64,000 bases of DNA, taken from the NCBI RefSeq assembly GCF_003054175.1, contig NZ_QBKN01000024.1:1-64000 (forward strand), given 5' to 3'. A program made the position numbers and the translations under genes. Below are positions 8,120-16,159 of the stretch, piece after piece. How positions within the stretch are numbered: the first letter of the stretch is position 1; each line of letters begins with the position of its first letter. The notes under the pieces were generated by a model, which made no database searches, had not been told where the DNA came from, and saw nothing but the letters and a program-made list of their open reading frames with translations. This stretch comes from Allosediminivita pacifica (GTDB taxonomy: Bacteria > Pseudomonadota > Alphaproteobacteria > Rhodobacterales > Rhodobacteraceae).

Positions 8120-9465
8120 CGATCAAACGCAACCTTGCGCGCCTGATGGCGGGCACGGCACTGGCCGGCCTCGCCGCCGGAAGCGCCGCGGCGGACATCC
8201 GCTTCTGGACCACCGAGGAGCAGCCCGAGCGCCTCGCCAAGCAGGAGCAGCTCGCCGAGGACTTCGAAGCCGAAACCGGCATCGCGGTCGAGGTGATCCC
8301 GGTGACCGAGAGCGACCTCGGCACCCGTGCCACCGCGGCCTTTGCCGCCGGTGACCTGCCGGACGTGATCTACCACACGCTGCAGTACGCGCTGCCCTGG
8401 GTCGAAGCTGGCATCCTCGACGTCGAGGCCGCCACCGAGGTGGTCGAGGATTTGGGCCCCGACACCTTCGCCCCCGGCGCTCTGTCCTTTGCGGAAACCG
8501 AAGACGGCTGGGCCTCGGTCCCCGTGGACGGCTGGACGCAGATGATCCTCTACCGCTCGGATGTCTTCGAGGAGGAGGGCCTTGAGCCGCCGACGACCTT
8601 CGAGGCCGTCGAGAGCGCCATCGAGGCGCTGCACAACCCGCCGGAAATGTTCGGCTTCGTCGCCGCCACCAAGGTGGACGAGAACTTCATGAGCCAGGTG
8701 CTGGAGCACGTCTTCCTCGCCAACGGCGCGACCCCCGTGGGCCCCGACGGATTTACCGGTTTCGAGGAAGAGCCCACCATCGAGGTGCTCGACTTCTACA
8801 AGACCATCGCCGAGGCATCGCCCCCGGGCGAGCTTTACTGGGACCAGTCGCGCACGCTCTACTTCGCGGGTGACGCGGCCATGATTATCTGGTCGCCGTT
8901 TATCCTCGACGAACTCGCCGGGCTCCGCGACAGCGCCCCGCCGACAATCAACGACGATCCCACCTCGGCCGAGCTGGCCTCCAAGACCGGCATCGTGACC
9001 AATTTCGCGGGCCCCTCGAACCCTGATGGCGCCGCCTGGGCCGACCTGCGATACCTCGGCATCACCGTGGACGCGGACTTCGACGAGGCGCAGCAGTTCA
9101 TCGAGTATTCGATGTCCACCGGCTACACCGAAACGCTGTCGATCGCACCCGAGGGCAAGTTCCCGGTCCGCCGCGGCACAGAGGAAAACCCCGAGGAATA
9201 CGTCGAGGCGTGGTCCGAGCTGCCCGTGGGCGTCGACCGCCAGGCGCCGCTGGGCGAACTCTATGACCCCGAGATGATCGACGAGATCGTCGCCGGTCTC
9301 GACGTGGCCCAGCGCTGGGGCGGCGAGGACGGGCAGCTCGCGCTCGCGTCCAAGATCGTCAACAGCCAGGTCATCAACCGCGTTGTGCGCCAGTACATCG
9401 ACGGCAACATCGAGGCCGCCGACGCGGTCGCGCAAATGAACGAAGAACTGAGCGCCATCCAGTAA
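8116..9465 (+). CDS. Sugar ABC transporter substrate-binding protein (CUT1)
   Basis: A 449-aa periplasmic protein. A signal peptide covers residues 1-26 (KR, hydrophobic core, cleavage after GSAAA). The mature start IRFWTTEEQPERL and the segment VIPVTESDLGTRATAAFAAG are typical of extracellular solute-binding family 1. It overlaps the LacI gene by 4 bases and is followed by a strong intercistronic hairpin and two permease genes. The substrate is unknown; the GH63-type hydrolase in the operon points to an alpha-linked glucoside or a glycosylglycerate. Confidence 0.92.
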   Translation: MTIKRNLARLMAGTALAGLAAGSAAADIRFWTTEEQPERLAKQEQLAEDFEAETGIAVEVIPVTESDLGTRATAAFAAGDLPDVIYHTLQYALPWVEAGILDVEAATEVVEDLGPDTFAPGALSFAETEDGWASVPVDGWTQMILYRSDVFEEEGLEPPTTFEAVESAIEALHNPPEMFGFVAATKVDENFMSQVLEHVFLANGATPVGPDGFTGFEEEPTIEVLDFYKTIAEASPPGELYWDQSRTLYFAGDAAMIIWSPFILDELAGLRDSAPPTINDDPTSAELASKTGIVTNFAGPSNPDGAAWADLRYLGITVDADFDEAQQFIEYSMSTGYTETLSIAPEGKFPVRRGTEENPEEYVEAWSELPVGVDRQAPLGELYDPEMIDEIVAGLDVAQRWGGEDGQLALASKIVNSQVINRVVRQYIDGNIEAADAVAQMNEELSAIQ

Positions 9466-9475
9466 GGCGCCATCG

Positions 9476-9498
9476 GCGGGGGCCGCGAAGGCCCCCGC
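9476..9498 (+). promoter_or_regulatory. Intercistronic hairpin after binding-protein gene
   Basis: GCGGGGGCC (9476-9484) and GGCCCCCGC (9490-9498) pair perfectly around a 5-base loop, 11 bases after the binding-protein stop codon. No T-run follows, so it is more likely to stabilise the upstream mRNA, or attenuate partially, than to terminate. Such hairpins help binding proteins be made in excess over permeases. Confidence 0.65.
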
Positions 9499-9524
9499 TC
9501 ACCTGAAGGAATGGGAGAACTGCA

Positions 9525-10757
9525 TTGACCGATGCCGTCCCGCCGAAAGGCCGGGGCCCGCTGGCGCGACGCGAGGCGCGGCTTGCCTGGGGCCTTCTGC
9601 TGCCCACGCTGGCCATTGTCTCGGCCGTGGTCATCGTGCCGCTGCTGGCCATCTTCTGGATCAGCTTCAAGCCCATCGGGCTTGCCGACCTGCGCCCGCC
9701 CGCGCCCGTCGTCCGCGAAAGCCTGCGTGGCAGCGACGACGACATCCGCATCCAGTACCGGGTCCGCAACTCGTCGCGCTCCGAGCCGATCATCGGCGTC
9801 ACGCTGAGCGACACGCTGCCCGACGGCATCGCCGTGGTCGAGGCCGACCCGCGCTGCACGCTCGACGGGCCTTCGGTCTTCTGCGACCTCGGCGATCTCG
9901 ATGCCGGCGGCCGCGACGAGGTGGAATTCGCCGTCACCCTCGACGGCGACGAGGACACCCTGGGCGATGCGGCCGAGTCCAGCGAGCCGGAGATGCGCGG
10001 CAAGGCCAGCAACATCCTGACCAACGCCGAGTTCACGCTCGACAACTTCGAGCGCGTCTTCAGCGGCGACGAGTTCCTGCACGTGCTCTGGGTCACGGTC
10101 TTCTACACGCTCTTCGGCACGCTCGGCGCGCTGATCGTAGGCCTGTTCGCTACGATGCTGCTGAACAGCTCCTTCAAGGGGCAGGGCATCCTGCGGGGGC
10201 TCTACCTCTTCCCCTACGTGGCGCCGGTCATCGCCGTCGCCTTTACCTGGATCATCCTCTTCGATCCGTTCTCGGGGTCGGCCAACGCGCTGCTCATCCG
10301 CATGGGCGTGACCGACAGCGCGATCAACTTCTTCGGCGACCGGCCGCTCGCGCTCATCATGGTGACCGTGTTCGAGGTCTGGCGCTATTTCCCGCTCTCG
10401 TTCCTCTTCATCCTCGCCCGGATGCAGTCCATCGGCGACGACATGTACGAGGCGGCGGACATGGACGGGGCCTCGCCCTTCCAGAAGTTCTGGTTCCTGT
10501 CGCTGCCGCAGCTTTTGGGGATCCTCTCGGTCCTGTTCCTGCTGCGCTTCATCTGGACCTTCAACAAGTTCGACGACATCTTCCTGCTCACCGGGGGCAA
10601 CGCGGGCACCCGCACGCTGACCGTGAACGTCTACGAACAGGCCTTCGCCGTCTCGAACATCGGGGCAGGGGCCGCCGTGGCGGTGGTGATCTTCGTCTGC
10701 CTGCTGATCTTCTCCTTCCTCTTCTTCCGATTCATCAGCCGCGAGGAGGGCCTGTGA
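9525..10757 (+). CDS. ABC sugar permease with DUF11-like periplasmic insert
   Basis: A 410-aa inner-membrane permease (MalF/UgpA-like) with a TTG start preceded by GGGAGAA. The first membrane helix spans about 22-48. Residues 72-140 then form a soluble insert with the pattern of a DUF11 repeat (VTLSDTLPDGIAVVEA, then FCDLGDLDAGGRDEVEFAV). The five-helix permease core begins near residue 185 and contains the coupling loop EAADMDGASPFQKFWFLSLP. CUT1 MalF also has a folded periplasmic loop here, but a DUF11-like fold is unusual. The insert may contact the binding protein or cell-envelope glycans (inference). Confidence 0.92.
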   Translation: MTDAVPPKGRGPLARREARLAWGLLLPTLAIVSAVVIVPLLAIFWISFKPIGLADLRPPAPVVRESLRGSDDDIRIQYRVRNSSRSEPIIGVTLSDTLPDGIAVVEADPRCTLDGPSVFCDLGDLDAGGRDEVEFAVTLDGDEDTLGDAAESSEPEMRGKASNILTNAEFTLDNFERVFSGDEFLHVLWVTVFYTLFGTLGALIVGLFATMLLNSSFKGQGILRGLYLFPYVAPVIAVAFTWIILFDPFSGSANALLIRMGVTDSAINFFGDRPLALIMVTVFEVWRYFPLSFLFILARMQSIGDDMYEAADMDGASPFQKFWFLSLPQLLGILSVLFLLRFIWTFNKFDDIFLLTGGNAGTRTLTVNVYEQAFAVSNIGAGAAVAVVIFVCLLIFSFLFFRFISREEGL

Positions 10758-10758
10758 C

Positions 10759-11964
10759 ATGAGCAACCTGCGCAAGGGAACTCTCACCGGCGCCGTGCTC
10801 GGCGCGCTCTGGGTCATGGTACTGGCGGTGACCGTATCGGTCGCGCTCAGCTTCGGCACCGGCGAGGCGCTGCGTCCGGGCATCCTGTGGTCGCTCGCCT
10901 GGGGCGCCGCGCTGGGCCTCGGCACGGTCTTCTCGCCCGCCATCCTGATCGGTCTCTCAGTCGCCATGGGCCTCGCCCACGTGGTCCTGCCGGCCCCGGT
11001 GCTCTTCGGGGCCGAGGTCGGGCCGGTCCTTCGCCTCGCCACCGGCGCCATCATGGCGCTGGCCGCATGGTGGAGCCTGCGGCGCATCCTTGATGATGTC
11101 GTCCCGGGCGATCTGACCCGGCACGAGTTCGAGGCCGCGGTGATCCGCTTCCTCACCGGTTTCGGCTACGTCTTCTTCACGGCGATTGTGGCCATCCCCT
11201 TCTACGTGATGGTCATGACCAGCCTGAAGAACCAGTCGGAGCTCATGCAGAACCCGCTCGATTTCGGGCTCGACCTCAGCCAGGGCTGGCACCTCTTCGA
11301 CAGCTATTACGAGCTGATGACGGATTTCAATTTCGGCTCCTATCTGCTGACCAGCTTCATGGTCTCGGTGGCCACCGTCTTCCTCACGCTGCTGTTCTCG
11401 ATCCCCGGCGCCTATGCCGTGGCGCGCCTGCGCTTCAGCGGGCGGGCGGCCTTCTCTCGGTCGATCCTGCTCATCTACATGGTGCCGATGATCGTGCTGG
11501 CGCTGCCCATCTACATCGCCTTCTCGATGACGGGCCTGCGCAACTCCATCGTCGGCCTCGTGCTGATCTACCCCGTCACCACCATCCCCGTTGGCCTCTA
11601 CATGCTGCAGGGCTACTTCCGTGGCCTGCCGGCCGAGGTCGAGGAGGCGGGGCTCATGGACGGGCTCTCGCGGCTGGCGGTGATCTGGAAGATCACCCTG
11701 CCGCTCTCGCTGCCCGCGCTGGCCTCGGTCTCGCTCTACGTCTTCATGATCGCGTGGAACGAGTTCCTGCTGGCCTTCATGCTGCTGGACGACCCGTCGA
11801 AGTTCACGCTCACCCGCGGGGTGGCGATGCTCAACTCCTCGGAAATCCCGAGACAACACCTCATGGCCGGCTCCGTGATCGCGACGCTTCCGATCATGGC
11901 GATCTTCCTCGGCCTCGAACGCTTCATGACCAAGGGCCTGACCGCAGGCTCGGTGAAAGGATGA
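10759..11964 (+). CDS. ABC sugar permease with extra N-terminal membrane domain
   Basis: A 401-aa MalG/UgpE-like permease starting 1 base after the previous stop. The conserved core begins near residue 130 (VFFTAIVAIPFYVMVMTSLK), with the EAA loop EVEEAGLMDGLSRLAVIWKI and the usual C-terminal GLTAGSVKG. Ahead of it lie roughly 110 residues with about four additional hydrophobic segments (GAVLGALWVMVLAVTVSVAL; LAWGAALGLGTVFSPAILIG; and others), making it about 100 aa longer than ordinary members. The role of this extra domain is unknown. Confidence 0.92.
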   Translation: MSNLRKGTLTGAVLGALWVMVLAVTVSVALSFGTGEALRPGILWSLAWGAALGLGTVFSPAILIGLSVAMGLAHVVLPAPVLFGAEVGPVLRLATGAIMALAAWWSLRRILDDVVPGDLTRHEFEAAVIRFLTGFGYVFFTAIVAIPFYVMVMTSLKNQSELMQNPLDFGLDLSQGWHLFDSYYELMTDFNFGSYLLTSFMVSVATVFLTLLFSIPGAYAVARLRFSGRAAFSRSILLIYMVPMIVLALPIYIAFSMTGLRNSIVGLVLIYPVTTIPVGLYMLQGYFRGLPAEVEEAGLMDGLSRLAVIWKITLPLSLPALASVSLYVFMIAWNEFLLAFMLLDDPSKFTLTRGVAMLNSSEIPRQHLMAGSVIATLPIMAIFLGLERFMTKGLTAGSVKG

Positions 11965-13214
11965 CCATGACAGACGACGCGCTCGACGCCGACGCCCGCG
12001 CGATCCTGACCGGCAACGACAAGGGGGGCTACACGATCCCCACAGAGGGGCTCTATCCCTTCCAGTGGAACTGGGACTCGGCCTTCGCGGCCTGGGGCTT
12101 CTCCACCTTTGACGCCGACCGGGCCTGGACCGAACTCGACACGCTGTTCTCGGCGCAGTGGGACACCGGCATGGTGCCGCACATCATCTTCCACAAGGAA
12201 GACGACGGCTACTTCCCCGGTCCCGACGTCTGGGGCACGGGCACAACGCCCGCCAGCTCCGGCATCTCGCAGCCGCCTGTGACGGCGATCCTCGCGCGGC
12301 TGATCCACGAACGCACCGGCGACACCGAACGCCTGCGCGCGCTCTACCCGCACATGCTCGCCTTCCACCGGTGGTGGCGCGACTGGCGCTGCGTGAACGG
12401 CGTGGCCTGCGTTACCCACCCATGGGAGTCGGGCCGCGACAACTGCCCCGACTGGGACCCGGGCATGGCCAATGTCGACACCTCCGGCGTGGGCGACTAC
12501 CAGCGCCGCGACACCGGCCACGTCGATGCCTCCATGCGCCCCGGCAAGGAGGATTACGACCGCTACCTCGCCATCGTCTACTACGGGCGCGAGCACGGCT
12601 GGGATCAGGCCAAGATCCTGCACGAGGGCCCGTTCCTCATGGCCGACCCCGCGATCCAGTTCATCCTGATCCGTGCCAACCGCGACCTCGCCGCCATCGC
12701 CGAGCTGCTGGGCGAGGACCCCTCCGAGCCGCGCGCCATGGCCGACGAGATCGAGGCCGCGCTGCCCGAGATCTGGAACGAGGAGCTGCAGGCCTACTGT
12801 GCCCGCGACATGAAGACGGGCGAATTCGCCAAGGCCATCTCTTCCGGCGCGGCCCTCGGCCTGCTCGCTGGCGTCGAGAACGCCGCGATGGAGCAAAAGC
12901 TTGGCGCCATGTGGGACCGGGTGACATACGGCATTCCCTCGAACGACCCCGCCGCCGACAGCTTTGACCCCCGTCGCTACTGGCGCGGGCCGACATGGCC
13001 GGTGGTCAATGCCCTCATCGCCGTGGGCCTGTCTAGCGCCGGACGCACCACCGAGGAAGCGCGCCTGCGCCGCGAAACCGCCGAGCTCATCCGCAACGGC
13101 GGCTTCTTCGAATACTTCGACCCGATCGACGGCACCGCCTGCGGCGGCGACAGGTTCACGTGGACCGCGGCGATCTGGCTGGCATGGGCCAGCCCAAATG
13201 CAGGGGAGGCCTGA
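11961..13214 (+). CDS. GH63-type glycoside hydrolase (glucosyl-/mannosylglycerate hydrolase-like)
   Basis: A 417-aa cytoplasmic enzyme of the (alpha/alpha)6-barrel type. Motifs typical of the GH63 glucosylglycerate/mannosylglycerate hydrolase branch are visible: FQWNWDSAF near residue 34, GTTPASSGISQPP near 94, HPWESGRDNCPDWD near 153 (candidate acid Asp160), YWRGPTWPVVNALI, and FFEYFDPIDG near 382 (candidate base Glu384). The ATG overlaps the permease stop (ATGA). It has no signal peptide, so it would cleave the imported substrate in the cytoplasm. Trehalose-like or other alpha-glucosides cannot be excluded. Confidence 0.85.
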   Translation: MTMTDDALDADARAILTGNDKGGYTIPTEGLYPFQWNWDSAFAAWGFSTFDADRAWTELDTLFSAQWDTGMVPHIIFHKEDDGYFPGPDVWGTGTTPASSGISQPPVTAILARLIHERTGDTERLRALYPHMLAFHRWWRDWRCVNGVACVTHPWESGRDNCPDWDPGMANVDTSGVGDYQRRDTGHVDASMRPGKEDYDRYLAIVYYGREHGWDQAKILHEGPFLMADPAIQFILIRANRDLAAIAELLGEDPSEPRAMADEIEAALPEIWNEELQAYCARDMKTGEFAKAISSGAALGLLAGVENAAMEQKLGAMWDRVTYGIPSNDPAADSFDPRRYWRGPTWPVVNALIAVGLSSAGRTTEEARLRRETAELIRNGGFFEYFDPIDGTACGGDRFTWTAAIWLAWASPNAGEA

Positions 13215-13215
13215 T

Positions 13216-14259
13216 ATGGGAGCGATCCAGCTCGACAAGATCGAAAAATGGTTCGGCGAGGTCCAGGTCATCAAGGGTGTCGATCTCGACATCCGTGACG
13301 GGGAATTCGTGGTCTTCGTCGGCCCCTCGGGATGCGGCAAGTCCACGCTCCTGCGCATGATCGGCGGGCTCGAGGAAATCTCGCGCGGGGCGCTGCGCAT
13401 CGATGGCAAGGACGTGACCAGCGATCCGCCGTCCAAGCGCGGCCTCAGCATGGTGTTCCAGAGCTACGCGCTCTATCCGCACATGTCCGTGCGCGACAAC
13501 ATGGGCTTCTCGCTCAAGACCGCCGGCGCGCCCAAGTCCGAGATGGACGAGAAGGTCGGCAACGCCGCACGTATCCTCAAGCTCGAGGACTTCCTCGACC
13601 GCCGGCCCAAGGCCCTCTCGGGCGGCCAGCGCCAGCGCGTCGCGATCGGCCGCTCGATCGTCCGCGACCCCACCGCCTTTCTCTTCGACGAGCCCCTGTC
13701 GAACCTCGACGCCGCGCTGCGGGTCGAGATGCGCTACGAGATCGCCAAGCTGCACAAGGCGCTGGGCCGCACCATGATCTACGTGACCCACGACCAGGTC
13801 GAGGCGATGACGCTCGCCGACCGTATCGTGGTGCTCGAATACGGCACCATCGCGCAGGTCGGTACCCCGCGCGAGCTCTACGAGAAGCCCGCCAACCTCT
13901 TCGTGGCGCAGTTCATCGGCTCTCCCGCCATGAACGTCATGCCCTGCAGGACCGAGGGTGGAGAGCTGCACCTCGAAGGCGGTCGTCCGTCGCCCTACGA
14001 GGGGTCGCGCCCGGCCACGACGCTCGGCGTACGTCCCGAGCACCTGCGCCCCGCCGCGCCGGGGCAGGGGCTCTTCGACGGGCAGGTCGAGGTGATCGAG
14101 TACCTCGGCGCCGATACCTACCTGATCGTCGACGCAGGCCCCCTCGGCCGGATCACCCTGCGCCAGCTCGGCGACACGGAAATCTCCGAGGGTGAAGTCA
14201 TCGGGGTCGAGGCGACCGGCCCGGTTCACCACTTCGACAAGGATGGCAAAGCCATCTGA
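13216..14259 (+). CDS. Sugar ABC transporter ATP-binding protein (UgpC/MalK-like)
   Basis: A 347-aa ATPase that energises the two permeases. Walker A GPSGCGKST is at residues 36-44, the Q-loop is FQSYALYPHM, the signature LSGGQRQRVAIGRS, Walker B FLFDEPLSNLD, and the H-loop YVTHDQVEAMTL. A C-terminal TOBE/MalK regulatory region follows (LGVRPEHL, QFIGSPAMNVMPC). It begins one base after the hydrolase stop, so the operon order is regulator, binding protein, permease, permease, hydrolase, ATPase. Confidence 0.93.
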   Translation: MGAIQLDKIEKWFGEVQVIKGVDLDIRDGEFVVFVGPSGCGKSTLLRMIGGLEEISRGALRIDGKDVTSDPPSKRGLSMVFQSYALYPHMSVRDNMGFSLKTAGAPKSEMDEKVGNAARILKLEDFLDRRPKALSGGQRQRVAIGRSIVRDPTAFLFDEPLSNLDAALRVEMRYEIAKLHKALGRTMIYVTHDQVEAMTLADRIVVLEYGTIAQVGTPRELYEKPANLFVAQFIGSPAMNVMPCRTEGGELHLEGGRPSPYEGSRPATTLGVRPEHLRPAAPGQGLFDGQVEVIEYLGADTYLIVDAGPLGRITLRQLGDTEISEGEVIGVEATGPVHHFDKDGKAI

Positions 14260-14280
14260 TCTGACTGCGTTCTCATGTCG

Positions 14281-14318
14281 CGGGTGATGCCAATAATGTC
14301 ATCTTTTGGCATCACCCG
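14281..14318. promoter_or_regulatory. Inverted pair of GGGTGATGCCAA boxes
   Basis: A perfect 13-base inverted repeat, CGGGTGATGCCAA (14281-14293) and its complement (14306-14318), lies 21 bases after the ATPase gene with a 12-base AT-rich centre. There is no T-run, so termination is only a weak option. The same box recurs once more before the next LacI gene as GGGTGACGCCAA, which favours a protein-binding site. Confidence 0.55.
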
Positions 14319-14389
14319 GCACCGAATGCACGAGGCTTCCCCTACCGCCTCCTTGCACCTATCGCGCGAATACTCCTGAGCTTTTTCGT

Positions 14390-14411
14390 GGGTGACGCCA
14401 ATGGGCGTCGT
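14390..14411. promoter_or_regulatory. Third box plus GACGCC-AATG-GGCGTC palindrome
   Basis: GGGTGACGCCAA at 14390-14401 repeats the upstream box with one change and forms half of an inverted repeat, GACGCC at 14394-14399 facing GGCGTC across AATG. It lies about 70 bases before the LacI start. It looks like an autoregulatory LacI-type operator. Confidence 0.5.
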
Positions 14412-14478
14412 TGATCGGAGGGGTAGGAATGATGCGGAACAGGTGGCACGCCGCGCCGGACAACAGCCGACCGGCACC

Positions 14479-15573
14479 ATGAGCGTCCGCAAGGCCACGA
14501 TCGCCGATGTCGCGCAACTTGCCGGCGTCAGCACCGCCACGGCGGGGCGTGTGCTGGGCGGCTACGGCTATAGCAGCGAGGACAAGAAGGCCCGCGTGCT
14601 CCGCGCGGCCGAGGCCCTCGGCTACCAGCCCAACCATCTCGCCCGCAGCCTCATCACCGGCCGCACCCGCACCATCGGGGTGGTCACCGCCGGCATCCAG
14701 CGCCAGCTCTACGGCGCCATTATCCGTGGAATCGCCGACACCGCCGAGCGCGAGGGCTTCGGCGTGCTCATCGCGAACAGCGACGAAGCCCCGGACGAGG
14801 AAATGCGCGCGATCCGAAATCTCACCGCCCGGCAGGTCGACGGTCTCATCGTTGCGCCCTGCGGCGACAGCTCGGACGCGCACCTGCGCAGGCTCGACGG
14901 GCAACTTCCGGTCGTCCTGCTCGACCGCGAGGTGGCGGGCCTCGACGTGGACAGCGTTGCCATCGACAACGTCGGCGCCGCCCGCGACTGCGTCGCCCGG
15001 CTGATCGCCGCCGGGCACGAGGCGATCGGCCTTGCACTCGACCTTCCGCGGACCGAGGCGCGCAGCGCCGCGGATTTCGTCACCCGGCCCCGGTCCCGCG
15101 CGCTTGCCACGGACAGCATGCTGCACCCGGGATGGCAGCGCTTCCATGGCTACCTTCTGGCCCACGAGGACGCGGGCCTGCCGGTGGACCTCTCTCTTCT
15201 CGCACAGGTGGCCGACCGCCGCGCCGAGGCGGCCGAGCGCGCCGCGCTCGAGCTCCTGCAGGCACCGCGGCGTCCCACGGCCCTGGTGGCGGGCAGCGCG
15301 AGGATGACGCGCGGGATCATGTCGGCCCTGCTGAAGACCGGTCACCGGATCCCCGATGACCTCTCCTTCGTGGGGTTCGACGATCTCGACTGGATGAGCT
15401 TCGTGTCCCCCGGCTACGACGCGGTGGCCCAACCGCGCCGCCGCATGGGCGAAACCGCGGCAAAGATGCTCATCGACCGGATCTCTGGACTGGCCGAGGC
15501 GCCGCGCCATCTGCGTCTCTCGCCGCGGCAGACCACCCGCGGCTCGGTCCGGGCCATCGCGGCCGGGGGCTGA
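14479..15573 (+). CDS. LacI-family transcriptional regulator (second)
   Basis: A 364-aa LacI/GalR protein. The helix-turn-helix is near residues 5-50 (TIADVAQLAGVSTATAGRVL), followed by a ligand-binding domain (RTRTIGVVTAGIQRQLYGAI, LIANSDEAPDEE, VDGLIVAPCGDSS, FVGFDDLDWMSFVSPGYDAV). ATG 14479 was chosen because the DNA-binding domain follows directly; the frame stays open upstream to 14392. It lies downstream of the transport operon and is preceded by three related boxes. It may control that operon or only itself. Confidence 0.9.
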   Translation: MSVRKATIADVAQLAGVSTATAGRVLGGYGYSSEDKKARVLRAAEALGYQPNHLARSLITGRTRTIGVVTAGIQRQLYGAIIRGIADTAEREGFGVLIANSDEAPDEEMRAIRNLTARQVDGLIVAPCGDSSDAHLRRLDGQLPVVLLDREVAGLDVDSVAIDNVGAARDCVARLIAAGHEAIGLALDLPRTEARSAADFVTRPRSRALATDSMLHPGWQRFHGYLLAHEDAGLPVDLSLLAQVADRRAEAAERAALELLQAPRRPTALVAGSARMTRGIMSALLKTGHRIPDDLSFVGFDDLDWMSFVSPGYDAVAQPRRRMGETAAKMLIDRISGLAEAPRHLRLSPRQTTRGSVRAIAAGG

Positions 15574-15589
15574 CCGGCGTCGCTGCGTG

Positions 15590-16033
15590 TCAGTCGAACT
15601 TGCGCGAGGGGGCCAGCACCTTCGCCTCGCCCGCCAGCACCAGCTTGCCGTCGACTTCGCAGCGGCAGTCCAGCGTGACCCGCCGCTTGGCATGGTCGAT
15701 GCCCGTGACCGTCACCTCCGCGCGTACCGTGTCGCCGGGACGCACGGGGCCGAGGAACTTCAGCGACTGGCCGAGGTAAACGGTGCCGTGCCCGGGAAGC
15801 TGCTCGCCGATCACCGCCGAAATCAGCCCGGCCGTCAGCATGCCGTGGGCGATGCGCCCCTCGAAGATCGTCTCCTGCGCGTAGTCCTCGTCCAGATGGA
15901 CCGGGTTCCGGTCGGTCGAGACCTCCGCGAACATCTCGATGTCGCGATCCGTCACCTGCTTCTGCAGGTAGCGGCTCATCCCCATCTCGATATCCTCGAT
16001 GCAGATCGTGCCACGCGGAAGATTGTCGAACAT
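15590..16033 (-). CDS. MaoC-family (R)-enoyl-CoA hydratase-like protein
   Basis: A 147-aa single hot-dog-fold protein with the hydratase-2 motif (AEVSTDRNPVHLDEDYA, candidate Asp and His about five residues apart) and FEGRIAHGMLTAGLISAVIG. It would hydrate short or medium trans-2-enoyl-CoA, or act on a related acyl-CoA. ATG 16033 has GGAGG five bases upstream; ATG 16045 and 16063 in the same frame are alternatives. No partner gene is adjacent that fixes the pathway. Confidence 0.87.
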   Translation of the reverse strand: MFDNLPRGTICIEDIEMGMSRYLQKQVTDRDIEMFAEVSTDRNPVHLDEDYAQETIFEGRIAHGMLTAGLISAVIGEQLPGHGTVYLGQSLKFLGPVRPGDTVRAEVTVTGIDHAKRRVTLDCRCEVDGKLVLAGEAKVLAPSRKFD

Positions 16034-16159
16034 CTGAGCCTCCATCGGCCTCTCCCGGCCCACGGCGCGTTGGAACGCGTCGGTAACAAATGACCACGCC
16101 TAAGGCGCATTTGGACATTTTATTACTTCGCGCGCGCAGAAAGTGCAAGTCCCAAGGCC

